From JBDRGX01 sp043817485 [NCBI: bacterium] (GTDB lineage: Bacteria; JBDRGX01), in the NCBI GenBank assembly GCA_043817485.1, contig JBDRGX010000094.1:1-53003 (forward strand): 53,003 bases of DNA, in the 5' to 3' direction. Shown here piece after piece: positions 17,975 to 25,993 of the stretch (the stretch's first letter is position 1; the number at the start of each line of letters is the position of its first letter). The translations under genes were made by a program, and so were the position numbers. The notes under the pieces were generated by a model. It made no database searches and was not told the DNA's origin. It saw only the letters and a program-made list of their open reading frames with translations.

Positions 17975-18595
17975 TTACTTCGAATAAAATTCAACTATTA
18001 ATTGAGGATTATAATCTAAAACAATTTCTTCCTTACTAGGAATTTTTAAAACAGATCCAGATAATTTATCTGCAGAAATTTGTAACCAAGCAACAATTTC
18101 TTTTTCGATTTTAGATTGAGTATGTATTCTTACTATATTTTTACTCTTTTCTTTAACTTCAATAACATCTCCTGCTTTAACTAAATATGAAGAAATATTT
18201 ACTTTTCTTTTATTTACCATTATATGATTATGTGAAATTAATTGTTTTCCTGCTGTTCGAGATCCTACAAATCCAAGTCTAAAAACTATATTATCTAACC
18301 TTCTTTCTAAACATAAAACTAAATTATCAATAGTAATACCTTTTTTTCTTTCTGCAAATTTAAAATAATTTTTAAACTGACTTTCTGAAATTCCATAAAT
18401 TATTCTTGCTTTTTGTTTTTCTTTTAATTGTAATTTATATCCTGAAAATCTCATATTTTTAGACTTTCTCATAAAAGTTTTTGGTTTTTGTCTTTCCAAT
18501 GGACATTAACTACTAAAAAAACGACTAACTATCAAAAAAAGTTTTTGTCCTTCTTTTTTACATAATTTACATCTTACTTCCATTAATTTACTCAA
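17975..18595 (-). CDS. rpsD: 30S ribosomal protein S4, interrupted by an in-frame TAA
   Basis: Read from a TTG at 18595 (AAAGGAGG 10 bases upstream), codons 1-29 give MSKLMEVRCKLCKKEGQKLF followed by LIVSRFFSS, aligning position for position with the S4 zinc-knuckle region (Cys9, Cys12, Cys31). Codon 30, lysine in typical S4, is TAA (18506-18508), and position 26, usually Cys, is Phe. The same frame continues through CPLERQKP, LQLKEKQKARIIYGISESQF and the S4 RNA-binding domain to a normal end (QLIVEFYSK). S4 is an essential assembly protein. If the stop is real, a truncated protein would have to start at TTG 18499 or ATG 18472, neither with a good site. A base-calling error or readthrough are the alternatives. 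Confidence 0.85.
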
Positions 18596-18614
18596 AATTA
18601 AATTACCTCCTTTT

Positions 18615-18767
18615 ATACCAAGTCGCATTTAAATGCTAACTGTATGATTTTGTCGTCAACTCCACTTATTTAATACACACAACCGGGACCCTATCGGCGT
18701 ATCAACACAGGCAGATTTGTGTCGCCTCTTGCCCCCCCCCTTTATCATTTTGAATGCAATTTAGTAT
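18615..18767. repeat. MITE-like element with imperfect inverted ends between rpsK and rpsD
   Basis: Left end ATACCAAGTCGCATTTAAAT; right end, read inward, ATACTAAATTGCATTCAAAA. The interior is much richer in G+C than the surroundings, holds a nine-C run (18732-18740) and on the minus strand a hairpin (GGCGACACA with TGTGTTGATACGCC). No gene inside. The right end abuts the rpsK stop codon, and the left end borders the rpsD ribosome binding site. Related ends occur at 46824-46938 and 48755-48865. Confidence 0.65.
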
Positions 18768-19144
18768 TAAACTCTTCTCCTCTTTTTTGGACGACATCCA
18801 TTATGAGGAATTGCAGTTATATCTCTTATTAAAATTACTTTTAAACCTACTCCCTGCAATGATCTTACAGCTGCTTCTCTTCCAGCACCAGGCCCTTTTA
18901 AATGCACCTCTACAAAAGACAATCCTTTATCTACAGCTTTTTTAGCAGCTGTTTCTGCTGCTAATTGAGCAGCAAAAGGAGTACTTTTTTTTGACCCTTT
19001 GAATCCAACTGAACCTGAACTTGCCCAAGAAATACAATTTCCACTAAAATCTGTAATTGTAATAATAGTATTATTAAAAGTTGCTTGTATAAAAACTTTT
19101 CCTCCAAACCCTTTTTTCTTTTGTTGTTGTTTTTCTTCTATCAA
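18767..19144 (-). CDS. rpsK: 30S ribosomal protein S11
   Basis: 125 residues starting at a TTG (19144), six bases after GGAGG; an upstream TTG overlaps that site and is rejected. Diagnostic strings: [53 protein letters not shown] and the C-terminal [13 protein letters not shown]. Its stop codon lies in the end of the adjacent inverted-end element. Confidence 0.96.
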   Translation of the reverse strand: MIEEKQQQKKKGFGGKVFIQATFNNTIITITDFSGNCISWASSGSVGFKGSKKSTPFAAQLAAETAAKKAVDKGLSFVEVHLKGPGAGREAAVRSLQGVGLKVILIRDITAIPHNGCRPKKRRRV

Positions 19145-19254
19145 AAGACACCTCCACAATAAAATATAAACATTTAAACCTTATTTTTATAAAATTATTA
19201 TTTATTTAATGAAAAACTAATTTTTTAAAATATTTTCATAAATTATTTCTTAAT

Positions 19255-19638
19255 TTATGCTTTTTTCTTTTCTTTAACTTTTCCACCAAGTTTTTTACGA
19301 GGACCTTTTTTAGTTCTTGCATTTGTTTTAGTTCTTTGTCCTCTAGATGGAAGCCCTTTTTTATGTCTTGTTCCACGATAACAATTTATTTCTACTAATC
19401 TTTTAATATCTGCATTAAGTGATAATCTAAGTTCTCCTTCTATTTTATATCCCTTTTCAATAATTTCTCTAAGTTTATTTACTTCTTCTACACTTAGATT
19501 TTTTATTCTTATATCTGGACTTATTTGAGCTTTTTTTAAAATCTCATTAGACAATGTTCTTCCTATTCCATAAATATAAGTAAGTCCTATTATTACCCTT
19601 TTTTCTGCTGGCAAATCTACACCAGAAATTCTTGCCAT
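19255..19638 (-). CDS. rpsM: 30S ribosomal protein S13
   Basis: 127 residues. [34 protein letters not shown] and the rRNA/tRNA-contacting tail [20 protein letters not shown] are typical. First of the rpsM-rpsK-rpsD-rpoA-rplQ group, downstream of rpmJ as usual. Confidence 0.97.
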   Translation of the reverse strand: MARISGVDLPAEKRVIIGLTYIYGIGRTLSNEILKKAQISPDIRIKNLSVEEVNKLREIIEKGYKIEGELRLSLNADIKRLVEINCYRGTRHKKGLPSRGQRTKTNARTKKGPRKKLGGKVKEKKKA

Positions 19639-19740
19639 TTATACCTCCATTAAAAATAAAAACCATTAAAAAAACAAATAGCATTTTGTAAAGATATTTA
19701 TTTTTAAGCATATAAAAAACAAATATCTAAAATTAATTAT

Positions 19741-19854
19741 TTATCCTTGTCTTTGTTTATGTTTAGGATTAACACACTTAACTCTAACCACTCCCATTCT
19801 TCTCATCATTTTACATTTACTACATATTTTTTTTATAGAAGCTCTAACTTTCAT
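19741..19854 (-). CDS. rpmJ: 50S ribosomal protein L36
   Basis: 37 residues: [20 protein letters not shown] then [17 protein letters not shown]. Zinc ligands Cys11, Cys14, Cys27 and His32 are intact. It lies between infA and rpsM, the standard position. Confidence 0.96.
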   Translation of the reverse strand: MKVRASIKKICSKCKMMRRMGVVRVKCVNPKHKQRQG

Positions 19855-19879
19855 AATAATTTCCTTTTTTTAAAAAAAT

Positions 19880-20098
19880 TTATTTAAATCTATAAGTAAT
19901 TCTACCTTTTGTTAAATCATATGGAGATAATTCTATTTTTACTTTATCTCCTTGAATTATTTTAATATAATTCATTCTCATTTTTCCAGAAATATAAGCT
20001 AAAACAATATGTCCATTTGTTAATTTTACTTTAAATGTTGTATTAGGCAACATTTCTATTACTGTACCTTCTATTTCTATTACATCTGCTTTTGACAT
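19880..20098 (-). CDS. infA: Translation initiation factor IF-1
   Basis: 72 residues, a single OB-fold ([53 protein letters not shown]). It blocks the ribosomal A site during initiation. Starts 25 bases after map, in the conserved map-infA-rpmJ order. Confidence 0.97.
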   Translation of the reverse strand: MSKADVIEIEGTVIEMLPNTTFKVKLTNGHIVLAYISGKMRMNYIKIIQGDKVKIELSPYDLTKGRITYRFK

Positions 20099-20123
20099 TT
20101 ACTAAAACTTTCTCCTTTAATTT

Positions 20124-20873
20124 TTAATCTACTAAACTCAAAATCTGCACTCCATTAGTAGTAAGAACTACTGTATGTTCAAAATGAGCTGATGGATTAT
20201 TATCGCAAGTTACTATTGTCCATTTATCATTTAAAGTTTTTACTTTAAAATTACCCATATTAACCATTGTTTCAATAGCAAGCACCATTCCCGGCAATAA
20301 AATACATCCTTGTCCTTTTATTCCAAAATTTGGAATTTGAGGCTCTTCATGTAAAGACTTACCAATTCCATGTCCAACAAAATCCCTTACTACTGAAAAT
20401 CCATTCATTTCTACATAATTTTGAATAAAAAATGATATATCACCTATTTTATTATTTACTTTTACTTGTTCAATAGCTTTATATAAAGATTGTTCTGCTA
20501 CTTCTACTAATTTTCTTTTTTCTTTATTTACTTCACCAACACAAAAAGTCTTAGCAACATCTCCAAAATATCCATTTAAAAATATCCCGACATCAATACT
20601 TACAATATCATTTTCTTTTATTTTTTTTTTACCAGGAATACCATGAATTACTTCTTCATTAATAGAAATACAAGAACCATAAGGAAATCCTCTGTAACCT
20701 TTAAAAGCTGGAACAGCATTATATTTTTTAATAATATCTTCTATAATTGCATTTAATGCATAAGTTGTTATTCCAACTTCTATATATTTTTCTATTTCTA
20801 AAAGAACTTTTGCTCCAATTGTACTACTCTTTCGAATACAATCAATTTCAAATTCATTTTTCAATAAAATCAT
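20124..20873 (-). CDS. map: Type I methionine aminopeptidase
   Basis: 249 residues from the ATG at 20873 within the last codons of adk; the longer upstream frame would run through adk. Metal ligands appear in SIDVGIFLNGYFGDVAKTF (two Asp), VGHGIGKSLHEEP (His), LAIETMV (Glu) and AHFEHTVVLT (Glu). It removes the initiator methionine after deformylation; def lies about 20 kb away. Confidence 0.95.
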   Translation of the reverse strand: MILLKNEFEIDCIRKSSTIGAKVLLEIEKYIEVGITTYALNAIIEDIIKKYNAVPAFKGYRGFPYGSCISINEEVIHGIPGKKKIKENDIVSIDVGIFLNGYFGDVAKTFCVGEVNKEKRKLVEVAEQSLYKAIEQVKVNNKIGDISFFIQNYVEMNGFSVVRDFVGHGIGKSLHEEPQIPNFGIKGQGCILLPGMVLAIETMVNMGNFKVKTLNDKWTIVTCDNNPSAHFEHTVVLTTNGVQILSLVD

Positions 20874-21519
20874 ATTTGTTCTCAAGGATTTCTTCAAATA
20901 TTTCTTCTTTATCTCTATTTCCATCAATATTCACTAAAATTTTTTCTTTTTCATAATATTCTATCAATGGATTTGTTTCTTTTTCATAAACTATTAATCT
21001 TTGTTTAACTATTTCTTCATTATCATCTTTTCGCTGAATAAGATCTGCTTCACATTTTTCACATTTATTTTGTTTCGAAGGGTTAAAATATAAATTATAT
21101 TGTTCTTTACATTGAGAACAAATTCGTCTTCCAGATAATCGTTTAATTAAAATTTTATTTTCTAATTGAATATTTAACACTTGTTTTAATTGAAAACTAT
21201 ATTCATCTAACATTTTATTAAATTCTTTAACTTGATCCATATTACGAGGAAATCCATCTATAACAAATCCTTTTTCACAATCTTGTTTTTTTATTCTTTT
21301 TTCAACTACAGATGTTATTATTTCATCTGGCACTAAAACACCTGAATTTACATATTGTTCAACTTTTTTACCAAGTTCATCTTTTTCTTTAATAGATTCT
21401 CTTAAAATATTTCCTGTAGAAATATGCGGAATATTATATTTTTTACTTATTAAATCACCTTGTGTACTTTTGCCAGAACCTGGTGCCCCTATAAAAAGAA
21501 ATACTAAAGAATTTTTCAA
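20854..21519 (-). CDS. adk: Adenylate kinase
   Basis: 221 residues, long form. P-loop GAPGSGKST at 12-20, then the AMP-binding ISTGNILR and FVIDGFPRNMDQ. The LID domain carries a zinc site (Cys134, Cys137, Cys153, Cys156). Interconverts ATP+AMP and ADP. Sits between secY and map in the spc operon. Confidence 0.96.
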   Translation of the reverse strand: MKNSLVFLFIGAPGSGKSTQGDLISKKYNIPHISTGNILRESIKEKDELGKKVEQYVNSGVLVPDEIITSVVEKRIKKQDCEKGFVIDGFPRNMDQVKEFNKMLDEYSFQLKQVLNIQLENKILIKRLSGRRICSQCKEQYNLYFNPSKQNKCEKCEADLIQRKDDNEEIVKQRLIVYEKETNPLIEYYEKEKILVNIDGNRDKEEIFEEILENKYDFIEK

Positions 21520-21541
21520 AAAAACCTCTTTTTAAATAAAA

Positions 21542-22927
21542 TTAAAAACCTCTTCTACCTTTAATTGTACCTTTTTTCATAAAACCTTCATAAGATCGAG
21601 ATATTAAATGAGTTTCTATTTGTTGAACCGTATCTAAAGCTACACCTATTACGATAAGAAGAGAAGTTCCTCCAAACCAAAATGGAGCATTAAAGGTACT
21701 AATTAAAACATCTGGCAAAATAGCAATCAAAGCTAAATATATACCACCCATAAAAGTTATTTTTGAAAGAACGCTTTCAATAAAATCTGCTGTTTGTTTT
21801 CCTGGTCTTAATCCCGGAATAAAACCACCATATTTTCTCATATTATCAGAAACATCAGTCGGATTAAAAATTACAGAAGTATAAAAAAAAGAAAAAAATA
21901 CAATTAAACCAGCATAAAAAACATTATATAAAGTAAATACTTGAAATATCTTACATATAATAGTTTCTTTTAAATATGCTGGAAATAAACTAAAAAGACT
22001 ATAAGGAGTACCTGGTGAAACAAAATCTGCTATTTTTTTTACAAAACCAATTTTTACAAATTGAGCTACTGTAGCTGGAAACATTAAAATTGAAGAAGCA
22101 AAAATAACGGGAATAACTCCAGCAGTATTAATTCTAAGAGGTATAAACGAACTCTGCCCTCCATAAATTTTTCTTCCCACTACTCTTTTAGCATATTGAA
22201 CTGGAATTTTACGCATTCCTTGAGTAATGGCTATTACAGCTGCACTTGTTAAAACCATTATTGCTATAATCAAAATTAAAAAGAAAACAGATAATCTTCC
22301 CGTAGAAAGAGCATTTATTGTTCTACCTAAATCTTCTGGCATTTCACAAACAATACCAAAAAATATAATTAAAGAAATACCATTCCCAATTCCTAATTCA
22401 CTAATTCTTTCTCCTAACCACATTAAAAAAGAAGTACCTGTAGTTAAAGTAAGAACTGTCATTAGTCTAAAACTCAAACCAGGATCAGGAACTACTACAT
22501 GACCACTAAAATTTTGAGGATTTTCTAACCATAAACTGATACCATAAGACTGAACAATGCTTAAAAGTATTGTTCCATATCGAGTATATCGTGCAATTTT
22601 CTTTTTACCTTCTGCTCCTTCTTTAGATAATTTTTCTAAATAAGGAACTACTACAGTAAGAAGTTGAAAAATAATTGAAGAACTAATATAAGGCATAATT
22701 CCTAAAGCAAAAATAGTAAGTCTTCTAAGAGATCTACCAGAAAATAAATCAAAAAGTCCTAATAAATTACCTTTTTGTTGAGCAAAAAAATCACCTAATA
22801 CACTACTATTAATTCCAGCTGTAGGAATATGAGAACCTATTCTATAAACAACCATTAACAATAAAGTATAAATTATTTTTTTTCTTAAATCTGAAATTTT
22901 AAAAATATTTGAAAAAGCTTGAAACAT
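21542..22927 (-). CDS. secY: Protein translocase subunit SecY
   Basis: 461 residues with about ten membrane helices. RIGSHIPTAGINSSVLGDFF, the plug region after it, PYISSSIIFQLLTVVVPYLE and the cytoplasmic GMRKIPVQYAKRVVGRKIYG are typical, as is GFIPGLRPGKQTADFIE. Central pore of the Sec channel in the inner membrane; between rplO and adk. Confidence 0.97.
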   Translation of the reverse strand: MFQAFSNIFKISDLRKKIIYTLLLMVVYRIGSHIPTAGINSSVLGDFFAQQKGNLLGLFDLFSGRSLRRLTIFALGIMPYISSSIIFQLLTVVVPYLEKLSKEGAEGKKKIARYTRYGTILLSIVQSYGISLWLENPQNFSGHVVVPDPGLSFRLMTVLTLTTGTSFLMWLGERISELGIGNGISLIIFFGIVCEMPEDLGRTINALSTGRLSVFFLILIIAIMVLTSAAVIAITQGMRKIPVQYAKRVVGRKIYGGQSSFIPLRINTAGVIPVIFASSILMFPATVAQFVKIGFVKKIADFVSPGTPYSLFSLFPAYLKETIICKIFQVFTLYNVFYAGLIVFFSFFYTSVIFNPTDVSDNMRKYGGFIPGLRPGKQTADFIESVLSKITFMGGIYLALIAILPDVLISTFNAPFWFGGTSLLIVIGVALDTVQQIETHLISRSYEGFMKKGTIKGRRGF

Positions 22928-22980
22928 TTTTCTTAAACTCCAAAACTATATAATTTTTTTATTAATTAAATAGCCTTCTT

Positions 22981-23424
22981 TTATATTATTATTTTTCCAC
23001 CAACTGCTTCTATTTTTTCTTTAGCAGATGCACTCATAAAAAAATCTTTCATATTTATATTTAAAGACTTTACGATTTTACCTTTACCTAAAATTTTTAC
23101 TTTTTCTTTTGTATTTTTAACTAATCCTTGTTTAACAAGATTTTCAATGGTTATCATTGATCCATTTTCAAACTTATTTAAACTATCTATATTTAAAATT
23201 CTTATTTTTTTTCTAAATTTATTTGTAAAACCTCTTTTAGGAGTACGTCTTTGTAAAGGCATTTGTCCACCTTCAAATCCTTCATAGAATCGTCCTTTTC
23301 CTCTAGATTTTTGCCCTTTATGTCCACGAGTAGATGTTTTTCCATGTCCAGAAGAACGACCACAACCTAATCTCTTTTTTCTTTTTTTTGAACCTACTGC
23401 AGGTTTTAAATCACTTATTTTCAT
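22981..23424 (-). CDS. rplO: 50S ribosomal protein L15
   Basis: 147 residues. The N-terminal glycine/basic segment (KKRLGCGRSSGHGKTSTRG, HKGQKSRGKG) and the GFEGGQMPLQRRTPKRGFTN motif are diagnostic. Overlaps rpmD by four bases (ATGA). Confidence 0.97.
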   Translation of the reverse strand: MKISDLKPAVGSKKRKKRLGCGRSSGHGKTSTRGHKGQKSRGKGRFYEGFEGGQMPLQRRTPKRGFTNKFRKKIRILNIDSLNKFENGSMITIENLVKQGLVKNTKEKVKILGKGKIVKSLNINMKDFFMSASAKEKIEAVGGKIII

Positions 23425-23603
23425 ATTTTTTCTACCTTTAATAAATAACCTATATGATTAATTACTCCTTGAATTTGAGGAGTATTATTAAAATTTTTTG
23501 TTTTATTTATTTTTGATAAACTTAAAGTTTCTAATATTTTTTTATGTTTTTTATTTACACCTATTTTGCTTTTAACTAAAGTAATTTTTATTTTTTCATT
23601 CAT
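23421..23603 (-). CDS. rpmD: 50S ribosomal protein L30
   Basis: 60 residues, the short bacterial form (ITLVKSKIGVNKKHKKILET, then NTPQIQGVINHIGYLLKV). Positioned between rpsE and rplO as usual. Confidence 0.93.
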   Translation of the reverse strand: MNEKIKITLVKSKIGVNKKHKKILETLSLSKINKTKNFNNTPQIQGVINHIGYLLKVEKI

Positions 23604-23659
23604 TTTTTTCTCTCTATTTTTTTTAATATTTTATATACTTATTCTTAATATGGCTTTAT

Positions 23660-24199
23660 TTAATTTTCTCTTTCTGCTTCCAAATCTTCTTTTCTTTTTA
23701 ATTTTTGCAATGCTAATAAAGTAGCTCTAGCTACATTGCTAGCATTATCAGATCCAAGAGATTTAGCCAAAATATTTTTAATTCCGCCTACTTCCAATAC
23801 AGCTCTTACTGCTCCACCTGCAAGAACACCAGTTCCTGCATATGCTGGTTTTAATAAAACACAAGCAGCTCCAAATTTTCCAACAGATTCATAAGGAATA
23901 GAATTTTCTACTAAAGAAAATTCTATTATATTTTTTTTTGCATCTTGAACAGCTTTTCTAATTGCCACAGAAATTTCAACTGCTTTTCCTGTACCTATTC
24001 CTACACAACCTTTACCATTCCCAACAGATACTAAAACACTAAATCTAAATCTACGACCACCTGTTATTACTTTTGTTACTCTATTTATACTTATAACTCT
24101 TTCTAAAAATTCTTCTTCATTTTTTTGTAGTTCATTCATAGATTCTTTTGCTTTTGCAAAATTTTTTATTCTTTTTTCTTTACTTTCTTTAGTAATCAT
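23660..24199 (-). CDS. rpsE: 30S ribosomal protein S5
   Basis: 179 residues. A charged N-terminal extension precedes the core: ERVISINRVTKVITGGRRFR, VSVGNGKGCVGIGTGKAVE and ARATLLALQKLK. Acts in decoding fidelity with S4 and S12. GAGGT site before the ATG. Confidence 0.97.
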   Translation of the reverse strand: MITKESKEKRIKNFAKAKESMNELQKNEEEFLERVISINRVTKVITGGRRFRFSVLVSVGNGKGCVGIGTGKAVEISVAIRKAVQDAKKNIIEFSLVENSIPYESVGKFGAACVLLKPAYAGTGVLAGGAVRAVLEVGGIKNILAKSLGSDNASNVARATLLALQKLKRKEDLEAEREN

Positions 24200-24220
24200 T
24201 CATACCTCATGCTTTTTAAT

Positions 24221-24565
24221 TTAAAATACTAATCCATTTTTTCTTGCTGCATCAGCTAATGCAGATATTCTTCCATAATAAACATATCCATTTCTATCAA
24301 ACATTACTTCTTTAATCCCTTTTTGCAAAGCATCTTTTGCTACTAATTCTCCAACTTTTTTTGCAGCTTCTATATTCCATCCTTTATTTATATCTTTTTT
24401 GAATTCAGAAGATAAAGAAGATTTTGCAACCAAACTTTTTCCATTTTCATCATTAATAATTTGAGCATAAATATGTTTTTGACTTCTATAAACACATAAT
24501 CTTGGTCTTTCCGATGTTCCTTTAATTCTTTTTTTTGTTCTTATAAGTTTTTTATCTACTTTCAT
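24221..24565 (-). CDS. rplR: 50S ribosomal protein L18
   Basis: 114 residues. RPRLCVYRSQKHIYAQIIND, the VGELVAKDALQKGIKEVMFD segment and the C-terminal RNGYVYYGRISALADAARKN are diagnostic. 5S rRNA binder. Separated from rplF by an unusual insertion of small lipoprotein-like genes (24667-25271). Confidence 0.97.
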   Translation of the reverse strand: MKVDKKLIRTKKRIKGTSERPRLCVYRSQKHIYAQIINDENGKSLVAKSSLSSEFKKDINKGWNIEAAKKVGELVAKDALQKGIKEVMFDRNGYVYYGRISALADAARKNGLVF

Positions 24566-24666
24566 ATAAAAATCCCCTTATTGAAATAATCTTTCATCAA
24601 ATTTATTTTCAACCTGCTAATATTATTGCTTCAAATATTACTACTGGTAATATACTTATATTTCTA

Positions 24667-24750
24667 TTACTTTCTTTCTTCTTCTTGTTTTCCCTTACAA
24701 ACTATTCCATTTAATACTAAAATACCAATTACTACTAAATATTTCTTTAT
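24667..24750 (-). pseudogene. Decayed third copy of the small lipoprotein-like gene
   Basis: The 27 codons read IKKYLVVIGILVLNGIVCKG then KQEEERK and stop, matching the start of the two intact copies upstream. The expected ATG is ATA (24748-24750), the ribosome binding site has lost its GGAG core (GAAGAGAG), two residues are missing from the hydrophobic core, and the acidic tail is cut short. Further traces of the tail follow out of frame down to about 24610. Almost certainly not translated. Confidence 0.8.
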
Positions 24751-24778
24751 CCTAAAAACTCTCTTCTTTTTAACTTAT

Positions 24779-24827
24779 AGAATATATCAGACATTAGATT
24801 TTAAATCTAATGTCTGAGTATTATTCT
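24779..24827. repeat. Long palindrome between lipoprotein-like copies 2 and 3
   Basis: CAGACATTAGATTT (24788-24801) and AAATCTAATGTCTG (24803-24816) form perfect 14-bp arms around one base, flanked by outer AGAATA/TATTCT arms. Could end transcription of copy 2 or protect RNA ends. Confidence 0.7.
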
Positions 24828-24834
24828 ATTTTGT

Positions 24835-24993
24835 TTATTTTTTAACTGGTGCTACTGGAGTTGTTGCTTCTGGTGCTACTGCTTCAGTTGTAACTGCTGG
24901 TTCTTCTATTATTGCTTCTTCTTGTTTTCCTTTACAAGCTATTCCATTTAATACCAATCCTAAAATACCAAGTACTACTAAATATTTCTTCAT
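24835..24993 (-). CDS. Small predicted lipoprotein, copy 2
   Basis: 52 residues: MKKYLVVLGILGLVLNGIAC then KGKQEEAIIEEPAVTTEAVA and a Pro/Ala/Thr tail (PEATTPVAPVKK). The basic head, hydrophobic core and Cys20 look like a lipoprotein signal, though the box (GIAC) is atypical. AAGGAGAG lies 8-9 bases before the ATG. Almost identical to copy 1 for the first 37 codons, so duplication is recent or homogenised. Mature part would be a short acidic, extended peptide of unknown role. Lies inside the spc ribosomal operon. Confidence 0.75.
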   Translation of the reverse strand: MKKYLVVLGILGLVLNGIACKGKQEEAIIEEPAVTTEAVAPEATTPVAPVKK

Positions 24994-25020
24994 CCTAAAA
25001 ACTCTCCTTTTTTTAATTAT

Positions 25021-25060
25021 AGAATAATCATATATTAAATTTAATATATAAAATTATTCT
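25021..25060. repeat. Palindrome between lipoprotein-like copies 1 and 2
   Basis: AGAATAAT and ATTATTCT are outer arms (25021-25028, 25053-25060); the centre ATATATTAAATTTAATATAT is a perfect 20-base palindrome. The same outer AGAATA/TATTCT arms recur in the palindrome at 24779-24827, showing that the duplicated unit includes the hairpin. Confidence 0.7.
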
Positions 25061-25067
25061 TGTTTGT

Positions 25068-25271
25068 TTATTTTTTACCTTTTGTTTCTGTTACTGGTGC
25101 TACTACTTCAGGTGTTATTACTGGTGCTACTACTTCTGAAGTTGTTGCTGGTGCTACTGTTTCAGTTGTAACTGCTGGTTCTTCTATTATTGCTTCTTCT
25201 TGTTTTCCTTTACAAGCTATTCCATTTAATACCAACCCTAAAATACCAAGTACTACTAAATATTTCTTCAT
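25068..25271 (-). CDS. Small predicted lipoprotein, copy 1
   Basis: 67 residues. Same signal-like start and Cys20 as copy 2, followed by a longer tail of VAP-type repeats (TTETVAPATTSEVVAPVITP, EVVAPVTETKGKK). AAGGAG is about 10 bases upstream. The tail resembles the extended Pro/Ala/Val linkers of periplasmic or cell-wall-spanning proteins, but it is very short. The repeats in the tail differ in number from copy 2, suggesting repeat expansion. Function unknown; could be an envelope peptide. Lies between rplF and rplR. Confidence 0.78.
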   Translation of the reverse strand: MKKYLVVLGILGLVLNGIACKGKQEEAIIEEPAVTTETVAPATTSEVVAPVITPEVVAPVTETKGKK

Positions 25272-25300
25272 CCTAAAAAACTCCTTTCTTTTTAATTTAT

Positions 25301-25321
25301 GCAGATTTTACTTTAATCTGC
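25301..25321. repeat. Hairpin between rplF and lipoprotein-like copy 1
   Basis: GCAGATT and AATCTGC are 7-bp arms around a 7-base loop. It lies just before the ribosome binding site of copy 1, as palindromes also precede copies 2 and 3. It may attenuate or end the upstream ribosomal transcript. Confidence 0.55.
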
Positions 25322-25357
25322 TTTTATATAAAATTATAAACATGTAAAAAAAAATTA

Positions 25358-25900
25358 TTATGCAGCTCCAGTTTTCCCAACCTTTCTACGAATTCTTTCA
25401 CCTTTATAAATTATTCCTTTTCCTTTATAAGGTTCTGGTTTTTTTAGTGATTTAATAAAAGCAGATATTTTCCCTACTAATTCTTTATCAATTCCTTCTA
25501 CACAAACAGAAGTTCCTTTTTCTTCAACACTAATTTTTATTCCTAAAGGGATATCTACTTCTACAGGATGAGAAAAACCTAAATTTAAAACTAATTTTTC
25601 TGCCTTAATTTCTGCTTTATATCCTAATCCATTAATTTGAAGATATTTTTTAAAACCAATATTTATTCCTATTATCATATTAATAATTAAAGCTCTATAA
25701 AGTCCATGATATGCTTTATCTTGCTTAGAATCAGATTTTCTTTTCACCCAAATTTTTTCATTTTCTATTTCTATATCTACATGTCCTAAAATATTCCGTT
25801 CTAAACTTCCTTTTAATCCTTGTACAATTACTTTTTCATTTTCTTTAGATACTTTTATTCCAGAAGGAATTTCTATTGGATATTTGCCTAATCTAGACAT
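25358..25900 (-). CDS. rplF: 50S ribosomal protein L6
   Basis: 180 residues from ATG 25900 (AGAGGTG upstream; the protein then begins MSRLGKYPIEIPSGIKV as usual). The repeated L6 fold ends with the signature PEPYKGKGIIYKGERIRRKV. Binds 23S rRNA near the factor site. Confidence 0.97.
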   Translation of the reverse strand: MSRLGKYPIEIPSGIKVSKENEKVIVQGLKGSLERNILGHVDIEIENEKIWVKRKSDSKQDKAYHGLYRALIINMIIGINIGFKKYLQINGLGYKAEIKAEKLVLNLGFSHPVEVDIPLGIKISVEEKGTSVCVEGIDKELVGKISAFIKSLKKPEPYKGKGIIYKGERIRRKVGKTGAA

Positions 25901-25993
25901 TCTCAACACCTCTTTTTAAAACTAATTTTTTACAAAATATTTTTTTAATAAAACTTCTTACATTTTAAATAATTATAACTTAAATATTTTATT

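Noticed and set aside
18506-18508. TAA reassigned to an amino acid
   Set aside because: Most genes in the window end in TAA at the expected position, so the codon is a normal stop.
18615-18767. G+C-rich patch as a tRNA or structured RNA gene
   Set aside because: No cloverleaf or T-loop sequence; the inverted ends shared with other loci explain it better.
25060-25347. Plus-strand frame opposite the lipoprotein-like genes
   Set aside because: It mirrors the repetitive Val/Ala/Thr codons of the minus-strand genes and has no proper start site.
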